From: Prochlorococcus sp. AG-355-J04
GTDB taxonomy: Bacteria; Cyanobacteriota; Cyanobacteriia; PCC-6307; Cyanobiaceae
DNA: 64,000 bases
Assembly (NCBI GenBank): GCA_003280885.1
Contig: QCDN01000004.1
Coordinates: 1 to 64,000, forward strand
Reading direction: 5' to 3'
Part shown: positions 31,609-41,715 of the stretch, piece by piece
How positions within the stretch are numbered: the first letter of the stretch is position 1
Layout: every line of letters starts with the position of its first letter
The notes under the pieces: generated by a model
The model's input: only the letters and a program-made list of their open reading frames with translations
What the model was told of the DNA's origin: nothing
Database searches by the model: none
Program-made: the position numbers and the translations under genes

Positions 31609-32046
31609 ATGTCTAAAGTAATAACTATTGATCCCGGAAAAAGTAAATGCGGCTTAGTTTTAGCTGAAATCAGTGAAAAAAAAGTTTACATTGCAATCAT
31701 TGTTAAAAGTGAATTACTTGAGAATTATCTGAGGAATTTAGTAGCCGCTGAGGATATATCGCGAATTGTTATTGGCAATGGTACAAGCAGTAGAGAAATT
31801 AGAGAAAAACTATATTTTTTTAATAAAGAAATAATAACTTTTGAGGAAAAAAATACTACCTACAGGGCTAAAGCAAGATATTTCGAACTTTTTCCAATTA
31901 GTGGGTTGAAGTTTTTAATGCCTAAAGAGGTTTTTATTCTTAATAAAAACCTTGATGCGATATCAGCGTTAATAATTTTAGAAGATTACTGCAAAATGAA
32001 GTTTACTTTGAATCAAAATATGGATTTTAAAACTTGGCTGAAATAG
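31609..32046 (+). CDS. RuvC/YqgF-like RNase H-fold protein, uncharacterised
   Basis: ITIDPGKSKCGLVLAE N-terminal acidic motif, RIVIGNGTSSREI, C-terminal LDAISALIILEDY; abuts DUF3084-like gene. Confidence 0.6.
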   Translation: MSKVITIDPGKSKCGLVLAEISEKKVYIAIIVKSELLENYLRNLVAAEDISRIVIGNGTSSREIREKLYFFNKEIITFEEKNTTYRAKARYFELFPISGLKFLMPKEVFILNKNLDAISALIILEDYCKMKFTLNQNMDFKTWLK

Positions 32047-32284
32047 TGAATTTATATTCATTCCCTGCTTCTAATTCATAATCTTTTTTCAATAAAAATC
32101 TCAATAAGGCATCCTCAATTAATGCTCTCCCCAACGGTGGATTTACTGTTAATAATCCTTTATGAAAGGACCATGTAAAAGTCCACTTAAATTGACTGGC
32201 TTCCACAACCCCCTGAATTTGCTTTTTTGAGAAGCTATATTCCTTAATACTTACGTTGGCAATCGTTTCAGGTTTTGAACGCAT
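32027..32284 (-). CDS. DUF3146-like conserved cyanobacterial protein
   Basis: FKWTFTWSFHKGLLTVNPPLGRALIEDALLRFLLKKDYELEAG. Confidence 0.7.
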   Translation of the reverse strand: MRSKPETIANVSIKEYSFSKKQIQGVVEASQFKWTFTWSFHKGLLTVNPPLGRALIEDALLRFLLKKDYELEAGNEYKFTISAKF

Positions 32285-32287
32285 TTC

Positions 32288-32887
32288 TTAAGGTTGGTCT
32301 TTATCAAAAGAATTTAATTCATTAATTATATATTCTTCTTTTTTAATGTTTAGTTGTTCTAGGGCCTCTATTACTCTCATATACACTTTATCCAATATTG
32401 TTTTTTCTTCCGAAGAAATATTTCCTAATACATGTGAAATAGTGTTGAAATTTTTCTCCTTTAGTAGAGGAGGTGAACCAATACCAATTCTTATTCTCTT
32501 AAAGTTTTGTGTATTCAATTGTTCAATGATGCTTTTAAGCCCGTTATGTCCACCAGAGCTTCCTTTTTGTCTAAATCTTATTTTCCCAAGGGGCAGATCT
32601 TTATCATCAACTATTATTAAAATCTGATCTAAATTTATTTTGTACCAATCAACTATTGCTCGTACAGCATCACCACTGTTATTCATAAACGTATTTGGTA
32701 AAAATAACCTGAAAGTACAATTATTGATTTGAAATTCTGAGCAGGAACTTTTAAGTTTATCTTTTATTAGAAAATTTGAGTTATATTTTTTTGAGAGTTT
32801 CTCAAGCAGTAAGAATCCAATATTATGCCTAGTTTTTGAATATTTTTTTCCAGGATTACCCAATCCAATTAGATATATTTCATTCAT
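32288..32887 (-). CDS. pth: Peptidyl-tRNA hydrolase
   Basis: IGLGNPGKKYSKTRHNIGF, DDKDLPLGKIRFRQKGSSGGHNGLKS, RIRIGIG. Confidence 0.97.
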   Translation of the reverse strand: MNEIYLIGLGNPGKKYSKTRHNIGFLLLEKLSKKYNSNFLIKDKLKSSCSEFQINNCTFRLFLPNTFMNNSGDAVRAIVDWYKINLDQILIIVDDKDLPLGKIRFRQKGSSGGHNGLKSIIEQLNTQNFKRIRIGIGSPPLLKEKNFNTISHVLGNISSEEKTILDKVYMRVIEALEQLNIKKEEYIINELNSFDKDQP

Positions 32888-32950
32888 GATGTATTTCTAA
32901 ATTCCTCTCATTGAGAATGATAAATATACAAACAAACTATAACCAAAAAA

Positions 32951-32982
32951 TAAAAATCCCTAATATTTTATTAGGGATTTTT
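32951..32982. terminator. Rho-independent terminator, 14-bp stem
   Basis: AAAAATCCCTAATA-TTT-TATTAGGGATTTTT downstream of psbH. Confidence 0.8.
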
Positions 32983-33016
32983 AGATCAAAAACAACTTTA
33001 AAGGTTTTTCAGAAAT

Positions 33017-33217
33017 CTAGTTTCCATTCCAATCTACTGAGAAACCTTGTAGTAATAGTGATTGGTTGTAAATTTGCAGAAGAATAACTAAGAAGACTAA
33101 AAGTAGTAATCCTATAACTGTCATCACAGGAACTGCCCCCCAGCCAGGTACCACTTTTCCTTGACCAGAATTGCCAATCGCTTTTAAAAGACTTCCTAAT
33201 GCTGTTTTTTGGCCCAT
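33017..33217 (-). CDS. psbH: Photosystem II protein PsbH
   Basis: [57 protein letters not shown]. Confidence 0.97.
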
Positions 33218-33297
33218 GTTGAATTCACTAAATCGAATATTATTTCGCTATTGTATAAGAACTTATACATAAATTGTTTACAAACTTAGTAAAATTG

Positions 33298-33450
33298 ATG
33301 CAAACTTTATCATCCGCTCCAGATCCTGCAGTTTCTATAGCAGTAACAATACTGGCATTACTATTAGCTCTAACAGGATTCGGTCTATGGACTGCATTTG
33401 GACCTAAAGCTGCAAAACTTACAGATCCATGGGATGATCATGATGATTAA
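33298..33450 (+). CDS. psbN: PsbN
   Basis: Own translation MQTLSSAPDPAVSIAVTILALLLALTGFGLWTAFGPKAAKLTDPWDDHDD, divergent from psbH. Confidence 0.95.
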   Translation: MQTLSSAPDPAVSIAVTILALLLALTGFGLWTAFGPKAAKLTDPWDDHDD

Positions 33451-33558
33451 CTCCCTTTAAAGTATTTCAAAATTTTCCAAAAATACAAAAAGTAAACCTT
33501 TTACCATAATTTAAATATAAATTTAATAGGATATAAATCTGTCAGCACTCGTACTTCC

Positions 33559-33687
33559 ATGCTTGCCCTTAAAATTTCTGTATACACAATTGTTTTTTTC
33601 TTCGTTGGAATCTTTCTTTTCGGCTTTTTAGCTAGTGACCCAACTAGAACACCTAATAGAAAAGATTTAGAAAGTCCTCAGGATTAA
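33559..33687 (+). CDS. psbI: Photosystem II protein PsbI
   Basis: Own translation [42 protein letters not shown]. Confidence 0.95.
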
Positions 33688-33776
33688 ATATCCTTGACTT
33701 GTTTCAAATTTTGTAAAAATACAATTTTTAAATATATTTTCTAATAACTTTATAACGTTTTTTGCTTTTAAACGAC

Positions 33777-34388
33777 CTAAATAAATTTTATATAAGGTAG
33801 TTCTTTATATTTCCTTTCTACTAAAGAAGATTTTTCAAGTAATGTTGCTGTAGCATCCCATTCTCCGGATAAAAACATTTTTTTTGAGCTCTCTTTGATC
33901 TCAAGATTGAAATTTAAATCTTTTGATTTTGCTAATGAATTTTTAAGATCAATTTCTAAAAGTAAAGATTGATTATTGCAATAGTTTTGTATTTCTTCTA
34001 TGGATTTTTTAGGTAGCGTAAAACATGGAATTCCTATCGCAATACAGTTACTGTAAAAAATGTCGGCGAAACTCTCGCCTATGATTGCTTTTATACCCCA
34101 TCTCATAAGCGCTTGGGGGGCATGTTCTCTGCTGGAACCACATCCAAAATTGCTATTAACAACTAGTATTGAGGCATTTTTGTTTTCCTCTAGATCAAAA
34201 GGATGCTTTCCTTTTAAAGTTTTTCTATCGTCCTCAAAAACAGATTCACCCAATGAATCAAAGTTAACACACTTCAAAAAACGCGCTGGAATTATTCGAT
34301 CTGTATCAATATCATTTCCAATCAATGAGATACATTGCCCGTTAATATTTGAAATTTTTCCAATTGGCGGGGTAAAGTCTGATTTCAT
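33777..34388 (-). CDS. leuD: 3-isopropylmalate dehydratase small subunit
   Basis: GNDIDTDRIIPARFLK, NFGCGSSREHAPQAL. Confidence 0.95.
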   Translation of the reverse strand: MKSDFTPPIGKISNINGQCISLIGNDIDTDRIIPARFLKCVNFDSLGESVFEDDRKTLKGKHPFDLEENKNASILVVNSNFGCGSSREHAPQALMRWGIKAIIGESFADIFYSNCIAIGIPCFTLPKKSIEEIQNYCNNQSLLLEIDLKNSLAKSKDLNFNLEIKESSKKMFLSGEWDATATLLEKSSLVERKYKELPYIKFI

Positions 34389-35794
34389 CAGTTGATAAAT
34401 TCTCTAACGTCACTGACTTTGCCATTAATTGCAGCAGCAGCAACCATTGCTGGACTCATGAGCAGTGTTCTTCCACTGGGAGATCCTTGCCGACCCTTGA
34501 AATTTCTATTACTAGAACTAGCACTAACTTGATTACCTATTAGCTTATCTGAATTCATTGCTAAACACATTGAGCAGCCAGGCTCTCTCCATTGAAATCC
34601 AGAATCCTTAAATATCTGATCAAGACCTTCTTGTTTTGCTTCAGTGGCTACTTTTTCTGAACCTGGAACTGCAAATGCTTTGACATTCTTGGATACTTTT
34701 TTGCCATTTAATACTTTAGCTGCAACTCTTAAGTCACTGATTCTTCCATTTGTGCAACTACCTATGAAACAAACGTCTACAGGAGTATCTTTTATTAATT
34801 GTCCAGGCTTGAAACTCATATATTCATAAGCCTCTTCTGCAACTAATTTGTCATTTGGGGATAATTCATCTAAAAGAGGGATTTGTTGATTAATGCTTAT
34901 ACTTTGGCCGGGAGTAATCCCCCAGGTTACAGTTGGTTCTACCTTAGAAGCATCTAATTTAATTACGTCATCATAAATTGAATTTTCATCGCTTTTTAAT
35001 GATTCCCACCATTTAAGCGCTCTATCCCAATGCTCATTTTTTGGAGCATATAATTTATTTTTAATGTAACTAAAGGTCTTTTCATCAGGGTTGATGTAGC
35101 CGCATCTTGCTCCTCCTTCAATAGACATATTGCATATCGTCATCCTTTCTTCCATTGATAATTCATGTATAGCAGGTCCTGCGAATTCATATGCAAAACC
35201 TGCTCCTGCCTTTACACCAAGTTTATTAATTATATGAAGGACTAAATCCTTAGCATAAACACCCTTAGATAATTTATTGTCACACCAAATCTGCCTCACT
35301 TTCAATTTGTTCATGGCTAAGGTTTGGGTAGCAAGAACATCTCTTACTTGACTTGTACCTATACCAAAAGCAATTGACCCAAAAGCTCCATGAGTTGAAG
35401 TATGAGAATCTCCGCAAGCGATTGTCATTCCTGGCTGAGTTAGGCCTAATTCCGGTGCTACTACATGAACTATGCCTTGATTACCACTACCAATATTAAA
35501 AAATCTTATATTATGTTCTAAGCAATTCTTCTCAAGTGTTTCAATCATCTGTTCAGCGAGATTATCTTTGAAAGGCCTGCTCTGATTATCTGTTGGTACA
35601 ATATGATCGACAGTAGCAACAGTTCTATCAGGGAATTTTACTTTTAATTTTTTGTCCTTTAAAGCACCAAATGCTTGAGGACTCGTCACTTCATGGATAA
35701 GGTGAAGACCAACAAATATTTGATCAGATCCTCCAGGAAGACTTGAAACCTTATGTAAATCCCAAACTTTATCAAATAGGGTATCTTGACTCAA
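34388..35794 (-). CDS. leuC: 3-isopropylmalate dehydratase large subunit
   Basis: Aconitase motifs [38 protein letters not shown]. Confidence 0.97.
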   Translation of the reverse strand: MSQDTLFDKVWDLHKVSSLPGGSDQIFVGLHLIHEVTSPQAFGALKDKKLKVKFPDRTVATVDHIVPTDNQSRPFKDNLAEQMIETLEKNCLEHNIRFFNIGSGNQGIVHVVAPELGLTQPGMTIACGDSHTSTHGAFGSIAFGIGTSQVRDVLATQTLAMNKLKVRQIWCDNKLSKGVYAKDLVLHIINKLGVKAGAGFAYEFAGPAIHELSMEERMTICNMSIEGGARCGYINPDEKTFSYIKNKLYAPKNEHWDRALKWWESLKSDENSIYDDVIKLDASKVEPTVTWGITPGQSISINQQIPLLDELSPNDKLVAEEAYEYMSFKPGQLIKDTPVDVCFIGSCTNGRISDLRVAAKVLNGKKVSKNVKAFAVPGSEKVATEAKQEGLDQIFKDSGFQWREPGCSMCLAMNSDKLIGNQVSASSSNRNFKGRQGSPSGRTLLMSPAMVAAAAINGKVSDVREFIN

Positions 35795-35807
35795 TTTGTA
35801 AAAATAG

Positions 35808-37082
35808 TTACTTACTATTCGATAATAGGATTAATCGGAGGCTGTTCAAACACACATTTACACTTAGTCTTTGAATTTCTATTCGATTTCGTGTTGAGTT
35901 AAATAGTTTTTTTATATTAGTTATATGATTATTCGGTCCTGAAATTGAAATATAGACAAGTCCAACCGGTTTATCTTGACTCCCTCCTTTAGGACCAGCT
36001 ATTCCACTAATTGCTATTGCCCAATCTGCTCCTAATTTCTCTTTTACATTAATTGCCATGGCCTCACAAACTTCTTCAGAAACAGCTCCATATTTTGTAA
36101 GCTTTTCTTTAGAAATATTTAATAATGAATTTTTTAGTTCATTACTATAGGAAACAATACTACCTTGAAAAACTTGAGATGAGCCTGATATTGAGGTTAG
36201 TGATGATGATAGAAGGCCTCCGGTGCAGGATTCAGCAAAAACAATAGTTTCGTTCCTCTTGGTTAATTCTTTTATTAAAACGCTAGGAAGAGTATCGTTA
36301 TCCTCTCCAAAAATAAATTTTGAAAAATCTTTTTTTAATTTTTCTTTAATAGGTTTAATTATATTTTTTGCTTCTAGGTTATTCTTAGCTCGCGCGGTGA
36401 TTCTGAGTTTAACCTCTCCTAAGTTTGCATATGGAGCAATGGTAGGGTTTTTAAGATTTAATAGATCATTAATTTTTTCAGCAACGCTTGATTCTCCAAT
36501 ACCCGCAAATTTAAGAGTATTTGAAAAAAAGGAATAATTATCTGAGAATTTGGTTCTAATGAAATCATACGCCGTCTCTTCCCACATAGTTTTCATTTCA
36601 CTGGGTACTCCTGGGAAAGTAAGGATAGTAAAATCTTTTACTGGTTCCCAAATCATTCCTGGGGCAGTGCCCCTAGGGTTATTAATAATTTGAGCATTTT
36701 CTGGGAAGAAACATTGTTTCCTTAAGCTGGAGGAATCGTCCTTGAGCTTTGAGTATGAAAGTTTTTGTTTAATTTCATCCCATAAGAGGGGTCTTTCAAA
36801 AAGAGATACATTAAAAGATTTGGCTATTGCTTCAGTAGTTAAGTCATCTGGGGTGGGTCCCAAGCCACCAGTTGTAATTAGAAGATTACTTCTTTTCGAT
36901 ATTTCTTGAATTACTTTTATAATTCGATCACAATTATCACCGACAGTTGATTGTCTAAAGTGATTTAAGCCTAATTGAGATAACTGTTCAGAAATCCATT
37001 GAGCATTTGTATTGATAATATTTCCTAAGAGTAGCTCTGTTCCGATAGAAAGAATTTCAACTCCCTTGGAGTTAGGACTCAT
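35808..37082 (-). CDS. cinA: CinA family protein (MoeA-like domain + NMN deamidase domain)
   Basis: [39 protein letters not shown]-domain [15 protein letters not shown]. Confidence 0.94.
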   Translation of the reverse strand: MSPNSKGVEILSIGTELLLGNIINTNAQWISEQLSQLGLNHFRQSTVGDNCDRIIKVIQEISKRSNLLITTGGLGPTPDDLTTEAIAKSFNVSLFERPLLWDEIKQKLSYSKLKDDSSSLRKQCFFPENAQIINNPRGTAPGMIWEPVKDFTILTFPGVPSEMKTMWEETAYDFIRTKFSDNYSFFSNTLKFAGIGESSVAEKINDLLNLKNPTIAPYANLGEVKLRITARAKNNLEAKNIIKPIKEKLKKDFSKFIFGEDNDTLPSVLIKELTKRNETIVFAESCTGGLLSSSLTSISGSSQVFQGSIVSYSNELKNSLLNISKEKLTKYGAVSEEVCEAMAINVKEKLGADWAIAISGIAGPKGGSQDKPVGLVYISISGPNNHITNIKKLFNSTRNRIEIQRLSVNVCLNSLRLILLSNSK

Positions 37083-38350
37083 TTAATTGATGCTTCAAGT
37101 TTGCCTTCATAAAGAGGAAAACGATTACATAAGGTTAATACTCTTTCTTTACATTGACTTTCAATCAGTGAATCGTCTGGGTTAAGTAATCTATCCGCAA
37201 TAATTTCGCCAACTTCAGCAAAAGCATCTTCATTAAAGCCTCTAGTAGTTAAAGCAGCAGTTCCCAACCTTAGTCCGCTGGTTACAAAAGGTGATTCAGG
37301 GTCAAATGGAACAGTATTTTTATTTGCAGTGATATTCACTTCACTTACAAGTAAGTCAGCAATCTTACCAGTCATATTGATACTTCTTAAATCGAGTAAA
37401 ACAATATGGTTATCAGTGCCTCCACTAACGATATTAATACCTCTATTTATTAGAGTTGAAGCTAGAACTTTTGCATTTTTTATTACTTGTTGGGAATAAT
37501 TAACGAAATCTGGCTGCAAGGCTTCTCCAAATGCAACTGCTTTAGCGGCAATAATATGTTCTAAGGGACCACCCTGAGTTCCGGGGAAAACAGATTTATC
37601 AAATTTCTTTCCAAATTCTTCATCTTTACACAAGATAAGTCCCCCTCTAGGTCCTCTTAATGTTTTATGAGTAGTTGTGGTTACTACATCACAATATGGT
37701 ATTGGATTTGGGTGAAGTTTACTTGCTACAAGACCGGCGATGTGTGCAATATCAGCCATTAAGAATGCACCAACTTCATCTGCAATATTTCTAAATGACT
37801 CAAAATCGATTGTTCTTGGATAAGCAGAATATCCACATATGATTAATTTTGGTTTTGTTTCAAGTGCTATCTCTCTTATTTCATCAAAATTTAATTCACT
37901 AGTTTCTTTATTTACGCCATAGTGAACTGCATTGAACCATTTACCACTCATATTTACTGGAGACCCATGAGTTAGGTGCCCACCATGAGATAAATCCATC
38001 CCCATGATTGTGTCGCCAGGTTTAAGTAGACTTAGGAAAACAGCAGCATTTGCCTGCGCTCCACTATGGGGTTGAACATTAGCCCAATTTGCATTAAATA
38101 ATTTTTTCGCTCTCTGAATAGCTAATTCTTCGATTTCATCAACAAATTCACATCCCCCGTAATATCTTTTTTGGGGTAATCCCTCGGCGTATTTATTTGT
38201 GAGTACGGAACCTTGAGCCTGCATAACGGCAATTGATGCGAAATTTTCGCTTGCGATTAACTCAAGATGAGTTTCCTGCCTATTTTTTTCAGAGTTAATA
38301 AAATTTGATATTACTGGATCACTTTCTTTAAGATTTTGAAGTATATTCAT
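37079..38350 (-). CDS. glyA: Serine hydroxymethyltransferase
   Basis: [40 protein letters not shown]. Confidence 0.98.
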   Translation of the reverse strand: MNILQNLKESDPVISNFINSEKNRQETHLELIASENFASIAVMQAQGSVLTNKYAEGLPQKRYYGGCEFVDEIEELAIQRAKKLFNANWANVQPHSGAQANAAVFLSLLKPGDTIMGMDLSHGGHLTHGSPVNMSGKWFNAVHYGVNKETSELNFDEIREIALETKPKLIICGYSAYPRTIDFESFRNIADEVGAFLMADIAHIAGLVASKLHPNPIPYCDVVTTTTHKTLRGPRGGLILCKDEEFGKKFDKSVFPGTQGGPLEHIIAAKAVAFGEALQPDFVNYSQQVIKNAKVLASTLINRGINIVSGGTDNHIVLLDLRSINMTGKIADLLVSEVNITANKNTVPFDPESPFVTSGLRLGTAALTTRGFNEDAFAEVGEIIADRLLNPDDSLIESQCKERVLTLCNRFPLYEGKLEASIK

Positions 38351-38427
38351 TGAATTTGATAAGTAATACCCATAATATAGACGATATTTTTTAGAAAAAT
38401 ATAAAAAGAATATTTCAGAATTTTAAA

Positions 38428-38501
38428 CGCGCCTGGAGAGATTCGAACTCCCGACACCCTGATCCGTAGTCAGGTGCTCTAATCCACTGAGCTACAGGCG
38501 C
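38428..38501 (-). tRNA. tRNA-Arg (anticodon ACG)
   Basis: Reverse strand GCGCCTGTAGCTCAGTGGATTAGAGCACCTGACTACGGATCAGG...GGTTCGAATCTCTCCAGGCGC-type cloverleaf; anticodon ACG. Confidence 0.95.
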
Positions 38502-38557
38502 ATAATTATGTAATATCTCTGTTTCAGGGTCTCTTAGTCAACTAGATTTCGGGTAAA

Positions 38558-38839
38558 ATGTCTATTATTAACAATCTAATTATCAATATGCCTATAAAGT
38601 GGTACGGAAATGGTGACTCAGAAGATCCTATCTATAAACATTTTTCTCGAATAGTAAATTTTGTTATTCACTGCATGATATTTACTGCGATTGTAAGTGG
38701 CACGTGGCTTTTAAAAGAGATTAAATATGAAATCAGCTATTTTAATAATTTTGCAATTATCTGGTCAGTTCTTTTGGCCTCCCATTTACTTTTCGTAATT
38801 ATAAAAAAACCTAAAGATACTTCAAAACAATCAACTTAA
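38558..38839 (+). CDS. Small conserved membrane protein
   Basis: 93 aa with two TM segments; coding-like, upstream of DUF3181-like gene. Confidence 0.55.
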   Translation: MSIINNLIINMPIKWYGNGDSEDPIYKHFSRIVNFVIHCMIFTAIVSGTWLLKEIKYEISYFNNFAIIWSVLLASHLLFVIIKKPKDTSKQST

Positions 38840-38853
38840 ATTAATTTCTTTTT

Positions 38854-39144
38854 ATGGACTCTCAGATAAGTATAAGTGATCTAGAAAATGTTATTTCCGA
38901 AAAGGTTTTTATAAAAATAGAAAAGTGGAATTTGTATCTTGGAGACGCTGGATTAGCTAGGCATCTTGCTATTGAATGTATCAGCAATAAAGATCAAGGC
39001 CCATTGGAGGCTGCAAAATTAAGTCTGGAAGCAATAAATGTAAAAATAGGGGATGGTGTTAATAGTATTCCACTGATTAATTTAATCACTAACTCACAAA
39101 TTCTAGAATTAGAAGAGATTTTGGAAAGTTTTTTTAAAAACTAA
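38854..39144 (+). CDS. DUF3181-like protein
   Basis: KWNLYLGDAGLARHLAIECISNKDQGPLEAAKLSLEAINVKIGDGVNSIPL. Confidence 0.65.
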   Translation: MDSQISISDLENVISEKVFIKIEKWNLYLGDAGLARHLAIECISNKDQGPLEAAKLSLEAINVKIGDGVNSIPLINLITNSQILELEEILESFFKN

Positions 39145-40763
39145 ATTTCTTTTTTTGAAACTTTAAATTTGTTTACTTTCAAGAATTTTGTAAGTAAAAA
39201 ATAAATCACAAAAAAAGTTAGAGTTCCAAATATTAATAATAAAAATTCTGCAAAATTTGAATTGAAGTTATTTGTAGTTTGGAGAATAGTAAAACAAAGT
39301 GTGCTGTCTATAAATGCTGCTAATGACATGAGGCTAATTTTCCTCAATAAATCCAAGTTAGGTATATGGATATCTTCATTTCGCAGATTAAAAGAAAGCA
39401 AAATACAGACTATAAGGTTTACTATTACTGAAGATAAAATTATTCCCACAACTCCGAAATTATATGGAGAAAGATTCCCAAAATTCTTAATTGGGGCACC
39501 AATTAAAAACCAATCAAAAAAAATATTAAATATTATCCCTGCAAATGAAGACTTAAAAGGGAAGTTTGTTCTTTCTATTGAATAGTAAGTTCTTACTAAT
39601 AAATCTCTATAAAGATAAAATGGTATGCCAACTGCATAAGCAATTAATATATTTTTTACTTTTAAAGTTGCTGAATAATCAAAAGATCCTCTTTGAAAAA
39701 CTAATTGTACGATTTGATTATTGAATGTTATGAAAAATGCGGTTAAAAAAATAGTGGTTAAGAAACAGTACTCAATGCCAGAGATCAATTTTTTTTGGAG
39801 ACCTCTTTTGTCTTTTACACTTCTTAATTTAGAAAATTTTGGAAGTAATGGCAGAATCAAGGAGTTAGATAATATGCCTAAGGGGGCTTGTATAAGAAAG
39901 TTGCCGTAAGCTAGTCCAGATGCTGCGCCTTGAAAACTTGAAGCAAAAAACATATCGATAAAAACATTAATTTGACTTAAACCTGATGAGATTGATGCTG
40001 GAATAATTAGTTTGAAAATTCTCCTCTCTTCATCTTTAAATAAATTGAAGGTTGACTCTAATCTCAAGAGACCAATTTTATTTATTTCCCAAATTTGAAC
40101 AACAAACTGAATTAAAGTTCCTGTCAAAGTTGCAAAAGCTAGTAATCCCGTATAAGTAAAGAAATGAGAATATGCATTTTCTTGGTTGAAAATCCAACTT
40201 AATAAAATAAAAAAAATAGTAGTTACGCTTGTTATTGCTGGACTTATACTTGATAAAAAGAATTTTCTTTGGGAATTTAAGGCGCCAAAGCTTAAACCTA
40301 TGAATCCGGACAAAGGGATGCAAGGTGTAAGTATTTTTAATTGGTAAGTGGCAATCGATTTAGCTTCGTAACTTAAATTGGGGGCTAATAATTCAATTAA
40401 TAAATTGGCATTAGAGTAAATGAATATGGCTAAAATGAATAATAATATTGAAAGTTTTATGCTTACTTGAGTTAAAACTATTCCTCCATTTTTTTTGTTA
40501 AGCGGAGTTAAAACTGCAACAACTGCGTTATGTAAGGGACCATTAATTCCTCCAATAATTATTAGCAAAAAACCTGGGATTATATAGGCATAATTAAATG
40601 CGTCGTATGTTAGCCCAACCCCAAAAGCAGCAGCTATGAATATTTGTCTTATACATCCAGCTAATTTACTTAGACCAGTACCAAATGAAATTGAAAAAAC
40701 ATTATTTTTTAAAAATGAATGCATTTGGATTTGTCTAAATTTTTCAAGAAGTTTAAGTTTCAA
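39141..40763 (-). CDS. murJ: Lipid II flippase MurJ/MviN
   Basis: Multi-pass protein, LAGCIRQIFIAAAFGVGLTYDAFNYAYIIP, LVFQRGSFDYSATL. Confidence 0.92.
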   Translation of the reverse strand: MKLKLLEKFRQIQMHSFLKNNVFSISFGTGLSKLAGCIRQIFIAAAFGVGLTYDAFNYAYIIPGFLLIIIGGINGPLHNAVVAVLTPLNKKNGGIVLTQVSIKLSILLFILAIFIYSNANLLIELLAPNLSYEAKSIATYQLKILTPCIPLSGFIGLSFGALNSQRKFFLSSISPAITSVTTIFFILLSWIFNQENAYSHFFTYTGLLAFATLTGTLIQFVVQIWEINKIGLLRLESTFNLFKDEERRIFKLIIPASISSGLSQINVFIDMFFASSFQGAASGLAYGNFLIQAPLGILSNSLILPLLPKFSKLRSVKDKRGLQKKLISGIEYCFLTTIFLTAFFITFNNQIVQLVFQRGSFDYSATLKVKNILIAYAVGIPFYLYRDLLVRTYYSIERTNFPFKSSFAGIIFNIFFDWFLIGAPIKNFGNLSPYNFGVVGIILSSVIVNLIVCILLSFNLRNEDIHIPNLDLLRKISLMSLAAFIDSTLCFTILQTTNNFNSNFAEFLLLIFGTLTFFVIYFLLTKFLKVNKFKVSKKEI

Positions 40764-40794
40764 TTATATTTGATTTTTAACTAACGACATATTT

Positions 40795-41547
40795 ATGAAT
40801 GATCGGATAATTGAATTTGATCCATTAATTGAAGGGGTTTTAATTAAGAGGTATAAAAGGTTTCTCGCAGATATTAAATTAGAGAATGGAGAGGTAGTAA
40901 CTGCTCATTGTCCTAACACAGGCCCAATGAAGGGACTTTTGAGCGAGGGAGCAAAAGTAAGAATAAGTGTTTCCCCTTCCCCAAAAAGAAAATTGCCTTT
41001 TACTTGGGAACAGATATGTGTTTTTGATGCAAAAAACGATGAGGTTTGGGTAGGTATTAATACTCTATTTGCAAATAAGTTAATCAAAAAGGTTATTGAG
41101 AAAAACCTGCTAAGCGAAATGATAGGCGAAATAGAGACAATTAAATCTGAAGTTCCTTATGGAAAAGATAAAAAAAGCAGAATTGACTTTTTTTTAACTC
41201 CAAAATCTTCAAATCCTGATAAACGTAACATTTACCTAGAGGTAAAAAATACGACTTGGATTAAAGAAAATGTGGCTCTATTCCCAGATACAGTAACGAA
41301 AAGAGGCCAAAAACACTTAGTAGAATTAAAAGAACTCATTCCTGAAAGTAAAAGTGTTTTAGTACTTTGTATAACTAGAAAAGATGCAGAATTTTTTACT
41401 CCCGGAGATGAGGCAGATCCCTTATATGGCAGTCTTTTTAGAGAATCTTCCAGAGCAGGCATGATTACCATCCCTTGCTCGTTTGTATTTCATAAAGATC
41501 ACGTATCATGGAATGGAATTAAACCTTTAAAACAAATAAAATCTTGA
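40795..41547 (+). CDS. sfsA: SfsA family sugar fermentation stimulation protein
   Basis: [59 protein letters not shown]. Confidence 0.95.
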   Translation: MNDRIIEFDPLIEGVLIKRYKRFLADIKLENGEVVTAHCPNTGPMKGLLSEGAKVRISVSPSPKRKLPFTWEQICVFDAKNDEVWVGINTLFANKLIKKVIEKNLLSEMIGEIETIKSEVPYGKDKKSRIDFFLTPKSSNPDKRNIYLEVKNTTWIKENVALFPDTVTKRGQKHLVELKELIPESKSVLVLCITRKDAEFFTPGDEADPLYGSLFRESSRAGMITIPCSFVFHKDHVSWNGIKPLKQIKS

Positions 41548-41618
41548 TATTTTGAAACTCTTCAAAAAAAAAATTTTTAATTTAACAGATATAGTTTTGG
41601 GATGCAACTATAAAATTG

Positions 41619-41632
41619 GTAACAACGACTAC
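41619..41632. promoter_or_regulatory. Consensus NtcA binding site GTA-N8-TAC upstream of amt1
   Basis: GTAACAACGACTAC, 84 nt before the ATG at 41716. Confidence 0.7.
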
Positions 41633-41672
41633 TAGACACTAATAAGTTTTTTGAGCAAAATTGAATATGAAA

Positions 41673-41696
41673 GGAAACAGCACAAACTGTTTTTTT
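41673..41696 (+). promoter_or_regulatory. Terminator-like hairpin plus T-run in amt1 leader
   Basis: GGAAACAG-CACAAA-CTGTTTTTTT. Confidence 0.5.
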
Positions 41697-41715
41697 GCAG
41701 ATCTAATTTTTTTTT

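Noticed and set aside
41668-41702. GGAAACA in the amt1 leader as a possible Yfr2-type ncRNA motif
   Set aside because: A single short motif is insufficient and I could not confirm the family consensus from memory; retained only as a hairpin observation.
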